A stretch of 64,000 bases of DNA, from NCBI GenBank assembly GCA_964246985.1, contig CAXTSE010000013.1, positions 1 to 64,000 on the forward strand. The letters run 5' to 3'. Each line of letters starts with the position of its first letter. Position 1 is the first letter of the stretch. This stretch comes from CAXTSE01 sp964246985 (GTDB lineage Bacteria; Actinomycetota; Actinomycetes; Actinomycetales; Microbacteriaceae). The notes below the pieces were generated by a model that saw nothing but the letters and a program-made list of their open reading frames with translations, was not told the origin of the DNA and searched no databases. The translations under genes and the position numbers were made by a program. This document shows, piece after piece, positions 1 through 7,682 of this stretch.

Positions 1-1162
1 TGACGTCGGTGAGCGCCGAGCCGAGGTGGCGGATCATCTTGGTGCGCTGCGCCTCGCCACCCGACAGAGTGCCCGCCGGCCGATCGAGCGAGAGATAGCC
101 CAGCCCGATCTCGACGAACGAGTCGAGCGTCTCGCGCAGGTTGTCGAGCAGCGGGCCGACGGAGGGCTCGTCGAGCTCGCGCGCCCACGCCGCCAGATCG
201 CTGATCTGCATGGTGCACGCGTCGGCGATGCTGATGCCGGCGATCCGGGAGGATCGCGCCGCACCGGTGAGGCGCGTGCCCTCGCACTCGGGGCATGTCG
301 TGAAGGTGACCGCGCGATCCACGAATGCCCGGATGTGCGGCTGCATCGCATCCTTGTCCTTGCCGAGCATCGTCCTCTGCAGCCGCACGATCAGGCCCTC
401 GTAGGTGAGGTTCATGTTCTGCACCTTGACCTTCGTCGGCTCCTTGTAGAGGAAGTCGGCCAGCTGGGCCTCGGAGAAGTCGCGGATGCGGGTGTCGCCG
501 TCGAGGAACGGCGACTCGATGAAGGTGCGCACGAGCCATCCGTCAGCGGTGAACCCCGGCACCAGGATCGCGCCCTCGGCGAGCGACTTGCTCGCGTCGA
601 AGATCTCGGTCAGGTCGATGTCGGTGACGTTGCCCGTGCCCTCGCAGCGGGGGCACATGCCGCCGAGGTAGATCTCGTTCTCGATGACCGACGTCGAGCC
701 CGTGGAGCTGGTGCGCACGCCGCTGGTCTGCGAGGTCGGGATGTTGAAGGAGTAGGCGCTGGGCGGGCCGATATACGGATCGCCGAGTCGGCTGAAGAGG
801 ATGCGCAGCATCGCGTTCGCGTCGGTCGCGGTGCCGACGGTGGAGCGCGAATTGGCCCCCATGCGCTCCTGATCGACGATGATCGCCGTGGTGAGGCCGC
901 TGAGCACGTCGACGTCGGGGCGTGCCATCGACGGCATGAAGCCCTGCACGAACGAGCTGTAGGTCTCGTTGATCATGCGCTGCGACTCGGCGGCGATCGT
1001 TCCGAACACGAGGCTCGACTTGCCCGACCCCGAGACCCCGGTGAAGACGCTCAACCGGCGCTTCGGGATGTCGACCGAGATGTCCTTCAGGTTGTTCTCG
1101 CGAGCGCCTCGCACCCGGATCAGGTCGTGGTTGTCAGCGGCATGCCCGGCCTCGGTCGTCAT
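1..1162 (-). CDS. UvrA-like ABC ATPase (excinuclease subunit A family), partial
   Basis: The first 387 codons are visible; the gene runs off the left edge. Translation from the ATG at 1162 gives an N-terminal ABC domain with Walker A GVSGSGKSS at about residues 42-50, a zinc-binding CxxC pair at about 170-173, a second CPEC pair, and the signature LSGGEAQR near the end. Only about 120 residues separate Walker A from the first CxxC, which leaves little room for the UvrB-binding domain of canonical UvrA (first zinc cysteines near residue 253 in E. coli). This suggests the shorter UvrA2/DrrC-like class, sometimes linked to drug or DNA-damage tolerance, rather than the housekeeping UvrA. It is divergent from the enoyl-CoA hydratase gene, and a TAGCAT hexamer 6 nt before ATG suggests a leaderless mRNA. 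Confidence 0.85.
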   Translation of the reverse strand, partial: MTTEAGHAADNHDLIRVRGARENNLKDISVDIPKRRLSVFTGVSGSGKSSLVFGTIAAESQRMINETYSSFVQGFMPSMARPDVDVLSGLTTAIIVDQERMGANSRSTVGTATDANAMLRILFSRLGDPYIGPPSAYSFNIPTSQTSGVRTSSTGSTSVIENEIYLGGMCPRCEGTGNVTDIDLTEIFDASKSLAEGAILVPGFTADGWLVRTFIESPFLDGDTRIRDFSEAQLADFLYKEPTKVKVQNMNLTYEGLIVRLQRTMLGKDKDAMQPHIRAFVDRAVTFTTCPECEGTRLTGAARSSRIAGISIADACTMQISDLAAWARELDEPSVGPLLDNLRETLDSFVEIGLGYLSLDRPAGTLSGGEAQRTKMIRHLGSALTDV

Positions 1163-1168
1163 ATCGCG

Positions 1169-1174
1169 ATGCTA
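1169..1174 (-). promoter_or_regulatory. Putative -10 box of the UvrA-like gene, leaderless
   Basis: TAGCAT on the minus strand lies 6 nt before the ATG at 1162, so transcription would start at or next to the start codon. No Shine-Dalgarno sequence is seen. Confidence 0.45.
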
Positions 1175-1202
1175 GCGACCGCCTCCGACGGCCCCACCGA
1201 CC

Positions 1203-1208
1203 TACACT
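1203..1208 (+). promoter_or_regulatory. Putative -10 box of the enoyl-CoA hydratase-like gene, leaderless
   Basis: TACACT lies 7 nt before the ATG at 1216, again too close for a leader with a ribosome binding site. It faces away from the promoter of the divergent UvrA-like gene about 30 bp away. Confidence 0.45.
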
Positions 1209-1215
1209 GGCCCGC

Positions 1216-1899
1216 ATGCGTCTCGAGTCGGCCGACACCGTGCAGATCCTCCACCTCGACGAGACCGAGAACCGGTTCTCGCCCGACTGGGTGGCCGAGT
1301 TCACGAGCCTGCTGGACGCGGTCGAGGCCCTCCCGCATCCGGTCGCCCTCGTCACGATCGGGTCGGGCAGGTTCTGGTCGAACGGACTCGACGTCGAGTG
1401 GATGCGGGCACACCCCGGCGACACGGCGGCTCTCGTCGACGCGGTGCACGCTCTGTATGCGCGCCTGCTGTCCTCGCCGGTGCCCACGGTGGCCGCGATC
1501 CAGGGGCACGCCTACGCCGCGGGCGGCTTGCTCGCTCTCGCTCACGGGTCGCGGATCATGCGGGAGGACCGCGGGTTCTTCTGCCTTCCCGAGGTGGACA
1601 TCGCGATCCCGTTTACGGGCGGGATGACCGCGCTGGTGCAGGCCAAGGTGGCCCCGCCGGTGCTGCACCGGGTGATGGCACACGGACGTCGCTACGGGGG
1701 AGAGGATGCGCTGGCCGCCGGACTCGTCGACGCGATCGCCTCCGAGGTCGACCTGCTGCCGGGCGCGATCGCCTATGCCGGCGAGCTGGCCGGCAAAGAC
1801 CGCTCCACGCTCACCGCCATCTCGCGCGCGCTGTATGCCCCGGCGCTCGCCGCACTGGCCGAGCCTGCGCCGGCCATCGAGCTGCCTGCGCCCCGGTGA
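1216..1899 (+). CDS. Enoyl-CoA hydratase/isomerase family protein
   Basis: A 227-residue crotonase-fold protein. The fold is recognisable from the oxyanion-hole region SNGLDVEW (about residues 55-62), the GHAYAAGGLLAL segment (about 98-109) and FCLPEVDI (about 122-129), where the glutamate sits where crotonases carry a catalytic acid. The short length and missing C-terminal helices resemble the monofunctional delta3,delta2-enoyl-CoA isomerase branch more than a full hydratase of about 260 residues. It would act on acyl-CoA in the cytoplasm. It stands alone, with no beta-oxidation neighbours, so the substrate cannot be named. Confidence 0.8.
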   Translation: MRLESADTVQILHLDETENRFSPDWVAEFTSLLDAVEALPHPVALVTIGSGRFWSNGLDVEWMRAHPGDTAALVDAVHALYARLLSSPVPTVAAIQGHAYAAGGLLALAHGSRIMREDRGFFCLPEVDIAIPFTGGMTALVQAKVAPPVLHRVMAHGRRYGGEDALAAGLVDAIASEVDLLPGAIAYAGELAGKDRSTLTAISRALYAPALAALAEPAPAIELPAPR

Positions 1900-1950
1900 T
1901 CGAGGAGCAGCCACCGGCCGCCTGTCGAGATCCAGCCCCCGAGCACCTCG

Positions 1951-2316
1951 CTACCGAGCAGCCCCGTCCAGCTCCACGTTGTACGACGTGATCTCGGTCA
2001 GCCGTCCCGCGTCGAAGCGATACAGGTCGACCGACTTCACGATCGACAGGTCGCCGCGCGGATCCGTGTACTCGGCGAGGGTGTCGATGACGACGCTGTC
2101 GTCGGCGACAACGGCGCGCACCTGCTGGAACTCGGTGGTGACGCCCGACGTGAGGTAGGCGGACGACTTCTCGCAGGCTGCGGCGACGGCGGCGCGTCCG
2201 ATGAGGCGCTCCTCGCCGACGATGTCCCATGCGACGTCGTCGGCCATGTGGGGAACGGCATCCTTGAAGCGGTGGGTCGAGAACGCGCGGGCGATCTCCT
2301 CGTTCGTCAGGCTCAT
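1951..2316 (-). CDS. SnoaL/NTF2-like domain protein
   Basis: A small protein of 121 residues from the ATG at 2316. The alpha+beta cone pattern fits the SnoaL/NTF2-like superfamily: an N-terminal helix (NEEIARAFSTHRFKDAVPHM), the DVAWDIVGEERLIGRAAV strand-helix unit, and alternating strands ending in TEITSYNVEL. Members include polyketide cyclases, limonene-epoxide hydrolase-like enzymes and many of unknown function; none can be chosen here. A second ATG two codons upstream (2322) is possible; I prefer 2316 because a CAGAGT hexamer lies 6 nt before it, the leaderless pattern of this window. The tRNA-Pro gene lies just upstream on the opposite strand. Confidence 0.75.
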   Translation of the reverse strand: MSLTNEEIARAFSTHRFKDAVPHMADDVAWDIVGEERLIGRAAVAAACEKSSAYLTSGVTTEFQQVRAVVADDSVVIDTLAEYTDPRGDLSIVKSVDLYRFDAGRLTEITSYNVELDGAAR

Positions 2317-2408
2317 GTGCATACTCTGCCAGCGGCGGCGGTCTCGTGCAGGGTCGGAAGGCGCTAGGCTTGCTCGTCGGCGCCGGAGTTCACTCTCGGC
2401 GCAAGTCA

Positions 2409-2482
2409 CGGGCTGTGGCGCAGCTTGGTAGCGCACCTGACTGGGGGTCAGGGGGTCGCAGGTTCAAATCCTGTCAGCCCGA
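2409..2482 (+). tRNA. tRNA-Pro (anticodon GGG)
   Basis: A complete 74-nt cloverleaf. The acceptor stem CGGGCTG pairs with CAGCCCG, the anticodon arm CCTGA/TCAGG encloses a loop with GGG at the anticodon position, and the T arm contains GGTTCAAATCC. The C1-G72 pair is characteristic of proline tRNAs. The CCA end is not encoded (A discriminator then CCG). It reads CCC codons, and CCT by wobble. Confidence 0.95.
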
Positions 2483-2503
2483 CCGTAGGTACTCGTGCAC
2501 CGT

Positions 2504-3295
2504 TCAGTCGGTGAAGACCACGATCTCGTCGTTGCCGGCGTCGTAGACCAGCTGCACGGCCACGGCCCCGGCGAGCGCGTCGCGGAGCTGCCGCGGCAGC
2601 TCCTCCTGGGCGAGGGTGAACTGGACCACAGGCGGGAAGTCGCCCGCGCTGCAGCCCGAGTAGACGACACCGCTGAACGACTGAGAATTCGGATCGAGCA
2701 CCGCGGCCTCGCCGAAGACCGTGAGACAGCGATTCTCGCTCCGCCCGAACACCGTGCGCGAGTCGGCGACCACGAAGCGGAGTCCGTGGAACTCCTCGTA
2801 TGCCTGGGCGCCCGACGCCCCGTCGTCGCCGGTGTAGCCGAAGATGACCGGGAGCTCGTAGCTGGCATCCGGCTGCAGCCGCGCCACCTGCACGGCGCCG
2901 GCCTGCAGCGGGTCGGTCTGCACGCGTTGCACGACGACGAGGGTGACAGCCATGGCAGCGACGACGAGGATCGCGCCGGCGAGCATCACGAGCGTCGAGC
3001 GACGGCGGGTGGCCACCCAGCCGCCCGCCGCACGCAGGGCGCGGAGGAACGGGTGCTCAGCGGTGGCTGGCTGGTCGGGTACGGCTGACTCGCCGGGCTC
3101 AGCATGAGCGGTTGGTGCCGGCGGCGCGTCGTCGTCGGCCTCGGCCTGTGCGGGCGCCGGCGCGCGCAGCCGCTGCGCCTCGTCCTCGAGCTGTCGCAAC
3201 CGCGCCAGTGCACGCGGGTCGTCGTCGATGTCGGAGCCGGGTCCGTACGCCCGTTTCCGGAGGTCGTCGAGCTCGTCGCCGCTGCGTTGCGTCAC
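2504..3295 (-). CDS. Single-pass membrane protein of unknown function
   Basis: 263 residues from the GTG at 3295. The N-terminal third is polar and acidic with a Pro/Ala-rich stretch (predicted disordered, cytoplasmic). One transmembrane helix follows, roughly STLVMLAGAILVVAAMAV, and then an extracytoplasmic domain of about 150 residues ending in DEIVVFTD. Two cysteines in the outer domain (NRCLTVFG and YSGCSAG) could form a disulfide. I do not recognise the family. An upstream start near 3415 would extend it into the region before terC, but that extension has no membrane-protein character and is less likely. Confidence 0.6.
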   Translation of the reverse strand: MTQRSGDELDDLRKRAYGPGSDIDDDPRALARLRQLEDEAQRLRAPAPAQAEADDDAPPAPTAHAEPGESAVPDQPATAEHPFLRALRAAGGWVATRRRSTLVMLAGAILVVAAMAVTLVVVQRVQTDPLQAGAVQVARLQPDASYELPVIFGYTGDDGASGAQAYEEFHGLRFVVADSRTVFGRSENRCLTVFGEAAVLDPNSQSFSGVVYSGCSAGDFPPVVQFTLAQEELPRQLRDALAGAVAVQLVYDAGNDEIVVFTD

Positions 3296-3410
3296 GGGGG
3301 ACAGCCTGGCACCTTCTCGACCTGGAAGAACGCCGGGGGTGGCTGACAAGCCCCTGTGACCGCGACGATCGCGTGGAGGCGCGACCACCCGATCCGATAC
3401 GTTCGTATTC

Positions 3411-3515
3411 AACAAGGGGAGTACTCCCGCTCAGTCGCCAGCCCGTCAATACGAATGCGCAGTCGCATTCCGGGCCAGCGGTTCCGACTCAGGTCGGAAC
3501 GGAGGAGACCTTGAC
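3411..3515 (+). promoter_or_regulatory. yybP-ykoY manganese riboswitch
   Basis: Conserved blocks of the yybP-ykoY aptamer appear in order: AAGGGGAGTA at 3414-3423, CGTCAATACG at about 3444-3453, CGGGCC at 3471-3476 and GGAGACCTTG at 3504-3513. The closing stem P1 pairs CAAGG (3413-3417) with CCTTG (3509-3513). An internal hairpin is formed by GTTCCGAC/GTCGGAAC (3481-3488 and 3493-3500). The element sits immediately before a terC-family gene, a common partner of this class, which senses Mn2+. The expression platform (3514-3548) is short and no classical terminator is seen, so control may be translational. Confidence 0.85.
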
Positions 3516-3548
3516 GACATCATTCGTCTACCCCCTTGGAGTTCCTCC

Positions 3549-4607
3549 GTGCAGGTCACCCCGCTCATCTGGGCCATCACGATCGCGGTCACGATCGCGT
3601 TCTTCGTCTACGAGTTCTTCGTGCACGTGCGCAAGCCGCACGAGCCGACCATCGCCGAGTCGGCGCGCTGGTCGATCTTCTACATCGGCCTGTCCCTGCT
3701 GTTCGGCGTCGGCATCGGCATCACATCCGGCTGGACGTTCGGCGGCGAGTACTTCGCCGGCTACCTGACCGAGAAGGCGCTGTCGATCGACAACCTGTTC
3801 GTCTTCCTGCTCGTGATGTCGAGCTTCGCGGTGCCGAAGGCCTATCAGCAGAAGGTGCTCATGATCGGCATCGTGATCGCGCTGGTGCTGCGCGGCGGGT
3901 TCATCGCCGTCGGCGCCACGCTCATCGAGAACCTGTCGTGGATCTTCTATGTCTTCGGCGCGCTGCTGCTCTTCCTCGCCTATCGGCAGGCGTTCGCCAA
4001 CCACGACTCGAACCCTGCCGACGGCAAGTTCATGCAGTTCGTGCGCCGGGTGTTGCCCGTCTCGGACGAGTACAACCGGGACAAGCTCACCGTCGTGAAG
4101 GACGGCCGCCGCTTCATCACCCCGATGATGCTCACCATCATCGCGATCGGGTTCATCGACCTGATCTTCGCCGTCGACTCGATCCCCGCGATCTACGGGC
4201 TGACGGATGAGGCGTACATCGTGTTCACCGCGAACGCCTTCGCGCTCATGGGGCTCCGCCAGCTGTTCTTCCTGATCGGCGGACTGCTCGAGCGCCTCGT
4301 CTACCTGTCGCAGGGCCTCGCGGTCATCCTCGCCTTCATCGGCGTGAAGCTCGTGTTCCACGCCCTGCACGTCAACGAGCTGCCGTTCATCAACGGCGGC
4401 GAGCACATCGAGTGGGTGCCCGAGATCCCGATCTGGTTCTCGCTCCTGTTCATCGCCGCCACCATCACCGTCGCCACCGTCGCGAGTCTGCGGAAGACCC
4501 GCAACGATCGCCGTCTCGACCACGGCTCCCTCGCATCCGAGATCGAATCCGCGACCGTCGAGCCCGCAACCACCGGCTCCGTGCCTACCGAGAGGACCCC
4601 CTCATGA
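3549..4607 (+). CDS. TerC-family integral membrane protein, probable Mn2+ exporter
   Basis: 352 residues with the alternating hydrophobic segments of the TerC family. The first family motif reads EKALSIDNLFVF (about residues 76-87), and a second acidic motif in a membrane segment reads DLIFAVDSIPAI (about 202-213). Family members such as Alx and MntX-like exporters move Mn2+ out of the cell. The manganese riboswitch directly upstream supports that role here rather than tellurite resistance. Translation starts at GTG 3549 behind a GGAG at about 3538. The last codons overlap the ATG of the next gene (ATGA), so the two are probably translated together. Confidence 0.88.
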   Translation: MQVTPLIWAITIAVTIAFFVYEFFVHVRKPHEPTIAESARWSIFYIGLSLLFGVGIGITSGWTFGGEYFAGYLTEKALSIDNLFVFLLVMSSFAVPKAYQQKVLMIGIVIALVLRGGFIAVGATLIENLSWIFYVFGALLLFLAYRQAFANHDSNPADGKFMQFVRRVLPVSDEYNRDKLTVVKDGRRFITPMMLTIIAIGFIDLIFAVDSIPAIYGLTDEAYIVFTANAFALMGLRQLFFLIGGLLERLVYLSQGLAVILAFIGVKLVFHALHVNELPFINGGEHIEWVPEIPIWFSLLFIAATITVATVASLRKTRNDRRLDHGSLASEIESATVEPATTGSVPTERTPS

Positions 4608-5437
4608 ACATCACCCGACTGATCGGCGTCGCCAAGAAGGCGCTCGATTCGAAGAGCTCGACGGGCGGCTCGCCCGCCCCGGGCGGCCAGTCCGACTGGC
4701 GCTCGATGGTGCGCAGCGCCGCGGATGCGATCACCGGCGACGGCAGGAGCGCCTCTTCTCCGCCGGCCGCCCCGCCGGCCCCGGTCCGCGCTCCGCAGGC
4801 CGCGGCTCGCCCGAGCGGGGGAGCGCCGGTCTCGCCGGAGGACCGTGTCGCGATCGCGCGCTACGACTACCTCCTCGAGACCGCCGACCCGGCCCAGATC
4901 GAGCTCGTGCACCGCGAGGCGTTCGAGCGTCTGACGCCGGCCCAGCGCGCCCAGATCGAGCAGCGGATGCGCGCCGAGCTCCCGGCGCACGAGCAGCCCC
5001 GCTCGGCCGAGCCCGGTGACCTCGCGCGCGCCGCGGCGCGCACCGAGGCGAGCCGACCGGGACTCCTGAAGGGGCTCCTCGCGCGCGTGAGCGGCGGTGG
5101 CGCCGCATCGGGGGCGACCGGTGGCGGCGGTCGCGGCGCGATGATCGGGGGAGCGGTGGCCGGAGCCGGGATCGGCGTCGCGGCCGGAGGCATGCTGGCC
5201 GCGGTGGCCGGCGGCGCGATCCTCTCGTCCGTCGCGGGTCCGCTGCTCGCTCAGGCTGCCGACATCGGCGTCGACTTCGACGCGCTCGCCGGCTCGCTCG
5301 ACGTCGACGGCCTGACGGCCGGCGCCGGCGAGGCGGTCAGCGGCCTTGGCGACCAGGTGAGCGGTTTCGGCGACCAGGTCGGCGAGCTCGGCTCGGGCTT
5401 CAGCCTGCCCGGCCTCGACGACATCTTCGGGCGCTGA
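4604..5437 (+). CDS. Uncharacterised Gly/Ala-rich protein coupled to terC
   Basis: 277 residues, no family recognised. From the N-terminus it has a short basic stretch, a Pro/Ala-rich linker (about 45-75), a compact helical unit with RYDYLLETADPAQIELVHRE and repeats of TPAQRAQIEQ (about 85-125), a Gly/Ala hydrophobic stretch (about 180-219) that may enter the membrane, and a tail with the repeats SGLGDQV and SGFGDQV. The ATG overlaps the terC stop by 4 bp, so it should share terC mRNA and riboswitch control. A role in manganese handling or in stabilising TerC is an inference from context only. Confidence 0.7.
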   Translation: MNITRLIGVAKKALDSKSSTGGSPAPGGQSDWRSMVRSAADAITGDGRSASSPPAAPPAPVRAPQAAARPSGGAPVSPEDRVAIARYDYLLETADPAQIELVHREAFERLTPAQRAQIEQRMRAELPAHEQPRSAEPGDLARAAARTEASRPGLLKGLLARVSGGGAASGATGGGGRGAMIGGAVAGAGIGVAAGGMLAAVAGGAILSSVAGPLLAQAADIGVDFDALAGSLDVDGLTAGAGEAVSGLGDQVSGFGDQVGELGSGFSLPGLDDIFGR

Positions 5438-5443
5438 CCCCGG

Positions 5444-5791
5444 TCAGGCCGGGACCCGCAGCACCTTCTCCATCGCCTTGCCCTTCGCGAGCTCGTCGAC
5501 GAGCTTGTCGAGGTAGCGGATCTTCTGCATGAGCGGGTCCTCGATCTGCTCGACCCGGACGCCGCAGATCAGCCCGGTGATGAGCGCGGTTCCGGGGTTG
5601 AGGTCGGCCTGGTCGAAGAAGTCCTCGAACGTCGTCTGCTCGGCGAGGTGACGACGCAGGTCGGCGTCGTCGAAGCCGGTCAGCCATTGGATCACCTGAT
5701 CGAGTTCGGCACGCGTGCGGCCCTTGCGCTCGACCTTCGTGACGTAGTGCGGGTAGACGGCGCTGACGGGCGTTCCGAAGATCCTGTGCAC
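5444..5791 (-). CDS. DUF2200 family protein
   Basis: 115 residues. The sequence matches the small DUF2200 family along its length: HRIFGTPVSAVYPHYV at the start, KGRTRAELDQVIQWLTG, then GVRVEQIEDPLMQKIRYLD and DELAKGKAMEKVLR at the end. The function of the family is unknown. Two GTG starts are possible (5791 and 5809). I chose 5791 because family members begin close to HRIF and because a TACCCT hexamer lies exactly 6 nt before it, as in the leaderless genes nearby. It ends 6 bp from the convergent gene at 5437. Confidence 0.85.
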   Translation of the reverse strand: MHRIFGTPVSAVYPHYVTKVERKGRTRAELDQVIQWLTGFDDADLRRHLAEQTTFEDFFDQADLNPGTALITGLICGVRVEQIEDPLMQKIRYLDKLVDELAKGKAMEKVLRVPA

Positions 5792-5797
5792 GCGACC

Positions 5798-5803
5798 AGG
5801 GTA
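5798..5803 (-). promoter_or_regulatory. Putative -10 box of the DUF2200 gene, leaderless
   Basis: TACCCT on the minus strand lies 6 nt before the GTG at 5791. This is the main reason to prefer that start over the GTG at 5809. Confidence 0.4.
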
Positions 5804-5838
5804 GGACACACGTCGGAGGTGCGCGTCATGATGGCCGC

Positions 5839-6246
5839 ATGACGCGCTACGCCATCGACGCCCACACCGCCGTCCGCCTGGTGCGCGACGGCATCACCGT
5901 GTCCGACGAGCATCAGCTGGTCGCACCGCAGGTGATGCGGTCGCAGGCCCTGTCGGCGATCTACCGCGGCGCGAGGGCGGGTGAGATCGCACAGGCCGAC
6001 GTCCGAGTACTGCTCGATCGCCTGACAGAGATGCGCATCCGGCTGCTCGGCGACCGGGTCTTGCGAGCGACAGCGTGGAAGATCGCCGTCCAGCTCGATG
6101 GGGACGACACGGTACCCGCCGAGTACCTCGCCGTCGCGACGCTGCAGGCGGATGCGCTGGTCACGCCCGATCCGGCGATCGCCGCCGCTGCGATGGGCAT
6201 CGTCGAACTCGCGACCTACGACGAGCTGATCGCCGGCTCGGCCTAG
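5839..6246 (+). CDS. PIN-domain protein without a visible antitoxin
   Basis: 135 residues with a PIN-nuclease-like layout: YAIDAHTAVRLV at the N-terminus with the first acidic residue (D7), a central QALSAIYRGARAGEIAQADV helix pair, and the C-terminal ATLQADALVTPDPAIAAAA, where the Asp residues match the metal-binding positions of VapC-like proteins. PIN proteins cut RNA, most often as toxins of type II systems. No small antitoxin gene lies next to it: the upstream neighbour is the divergent DUF2200 gene. It may be a solitary or housekeeping PIN protein. CATGAT lies 6 nt before ATG, suggesting a leaderless transcript. It overlaps the next convergent gene by 4 bp. Confidence 0.75.
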   Translation: MTRYAIDAHTAVRLVRDGITVSDEHQLVAPQVMRSQALSAIYRGARAGEIAQADVRVLLDRLTEMRIRLLGDRVLRATAWKIAVQLDGDDTVPAEYLAVATLQADALVTPDPAIAAAAMGIVELATYDELIAGSA

Positions 6247-6893
6247 CTCTCGAGGAGGCGCCGCACCGAGGGCGGCACCGGGATGCCGGCCCGCAGGTCC
6301 GGCGCGGGGACGGCGGTCGAGGCGCGGGCCGTGGTGAGCGGCACGACGCCTGCCCAGGCCTCACCCGCCACGTCGTCGTCCGGGTCCTCCGGCCAGCCGT
6401 CGGAGACTTTCAGCGACCACTCCGCGATCGGCATGGCGAGCACCATGGTCGCCGCGAGCTCGCGGGGCGTCGATCCGCGCACCTCGGCCGTGCGTCCGGG
6501 GATCAGCCGCTCGCCGACCGAGAGCAGCGCCTGCGCCTTCGCCTCGCGGTCGAGACGCTCGAACGATCCGAAGAGCACCGCGCTGCGGTAGTGGAACGAC
6601 GACTCGAAGGTGGAGCGGGCGACGACGATCGCGTCGAGGGCGGTGACGGTGACGCAGGCGGGCGCCCCGGAGGCCAGCGCGCGCATCCAGCCGGACCCCG
6701 TCGACCCGTGCGCCAGCAGCCGGTCGCCCTCGCGCACCACCGCGGTGGGGATGACGACCGGGTCACCGTCGCGGACGAATCCGATGTGCCCGAGGATCAC
6801 CTCGTCGAGGAGCAGGTCGAGTGCCGCGCGGTCGCGGACGGCCTTCTCGGGGATGCGCGTGATGGCGGTGCGGGATGCGGGGGTGCGGGGCAT
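6243..6893 (-). CDS. Pyridoxamine 5'-phosphate oxidase-fold flavin-binding protein
   Basis: 216 residues. The split-barrel flavin-binding fold of the PNPOx-like family is indicated by DRAALDLLLDEVILGHIGFVRD, PVVIPTAVVREGDRLLAHGS, the TGSGWMRALASGAPACVTVTALD segment and FHYRSAVLFGSFERLD. Homologous proteins bind FMN or F420 and are usually called flavin-nucleotide-binding proteins; they are seldom true vitamin B6 enzymes. TAGCGT lies 6 nt before the ATG at 6893. It is divergent from the spermidine-synthase-like gene. Confidence 0.85.
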   Translation of the reverse strand: MPRTPASRTAITRIPEKAVRDRAALDLLLDEVILGHIGFVRDGDPVVIPTAVVREGDRLLAHGSTGSGWMRALASGAPACVTVTALDAIVVARSTFESSFHYRSAVLFGSFERLDREAKAQALLSVGERLIPGRTAEVRGSTPRELAATMVLAMPIAEWSLKVSDGWPEDPDDDVAGEAWAGVVPLTTARASTAVPAPDLRAGIPVPPSVRRLLES

Positions 6894-6899
6894 GGCGGC

Positions 6900-6905
6900 A
6901 CGCTA
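6900..6905 (-). promoter_or_regulatory. Putative -10 box of the PNPOx-fold gene, leaderless
   Basis: TAGCGT on the minus strand, 6 nt before the ATG at 6893. Confidence 0.45.
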
Positions 6906-6925
6906 TCGCAGGCGGGGCGGCGCGC

Positions 6926-6931
6926 TACGGT
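6926..6931 (+). promoter_or_regulatory. Putative -10 box of the spermidine-synthase-like gene, leaderless
   Basis: TACGGT lies 5 nt before the GTG at 6937. It faces away from the opposite promoter at 6900-6905, giving a 43-bp intergenic region with two outward leaderless promoters. Confidence 0.45.
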
Positions 6932-6936
6932 GAGCC

Positions 6937-7632
6937 GTGGCCAGACTCGAGGAACTCGACTACCAGCAGACGCCGATGGGCGAGCTGACGCTGCGGCGCC
7001 GACGTGATCCGCAGCTCGATGTCGAGGTCTACGAGGTCAAGCTCGGCGACGAGTACCTCATGTCGAGCCTCTTCACGGTGGCCGAGGAGGAGCTCGCGCA
7101 TCTCGGCCTCGCCTCCGCCGAGGGCGACTCCCTCGAGGTGATGGTCGGCGGGCTCGGGCTCGGCTACACGGCGATCGCGGCGCTCGCCGACCCTCGGGTG
7201 GCGGCGATGACGGTCGTGGACGCGCTGCCGGCCGTCATCGACTGGCACGAGCGCGGGCTGCTGCCGACCTCCGCACAGCTGACCGGCGATCCGCGCACCC
7301 GGCTGCTGCTGGGCGACTTCTTCGCGCTCGTGCGGGCCGCGCCGACGTCCGACTCGCCCCGCTACGACGCCATCCTGCTCGACGTCGACCACTCGCCGCG
7401 CCACCAGCTCGACGCGAGCCACGCCGACCTGTACACGCTGGAGGGCTTGCAGCGGCTGGCTCGACACCTGCGCCCGGGTGGGGTGTTCGCCCTCTGGTCG
7501 GACGACCCGCCCGCGGATGCGTTCCTGGCCGACCTGGCGGCCGTGTTCGCCTCGAGCGCCGGCCATCTGATCCGCTTCGACAATGCCCCGACAGGCGGCA
7601 CCTCGACAAACTCGGTGTATGTGGCCCGCTGA
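6937..7632 (+). CDS. Spermidine synthase-like class I methyltransferase-fold protein
   Basis: 231 residues with a Rossmann-type core: the glycine motif VMVGGLGLGYTAIAAL (about residues 68-83), an acidic strand end AMTVVDALPAVIDWHE, LLLGDFFALV, then YDAILLDVDHSP. This is the layout of the spermidine synthase family, including the many actinobacterial homologues of unknown substrate. The aminopropyl-acceptor residues of true spermidine synthases cannot be confirmed by eye, so the polyamine role is uncertain. No speD or other polyamine gene is nearby. Confidence 0.75.
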   Translation: MARLEELDYQQTPMGELTLRRRRDPQLDVEVYEVKLGDEYLMSSLFTVAEEELAHLGLASAEGDSLEVMVGGLGLGYTAIAALADPRVAAMTVVDALPAVIDWHERGLLPTSAQLTGDPRTRLLLGDFFALVRAAPTSDSPRYDAILLDVDHSPRHQLDASHADLYTLEGLQRLARHLRPGGVFALWSDDPPADAFLADLAAVFASSAGHLIRFDNAPTGGTSTNSVYVAR

Positions 7633-7682
7633 CCGCCCGTGAGAAAGTCTCGCGTAGGTGCGATGTCTGACATGATGGGCGC

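Noticed and set aside
3528..4523. Open frame antisense to terC, very rich in Asp/Glu/His
   Set aside because: It lies wholly inside terC, which has the family motifs and a riboswitch.
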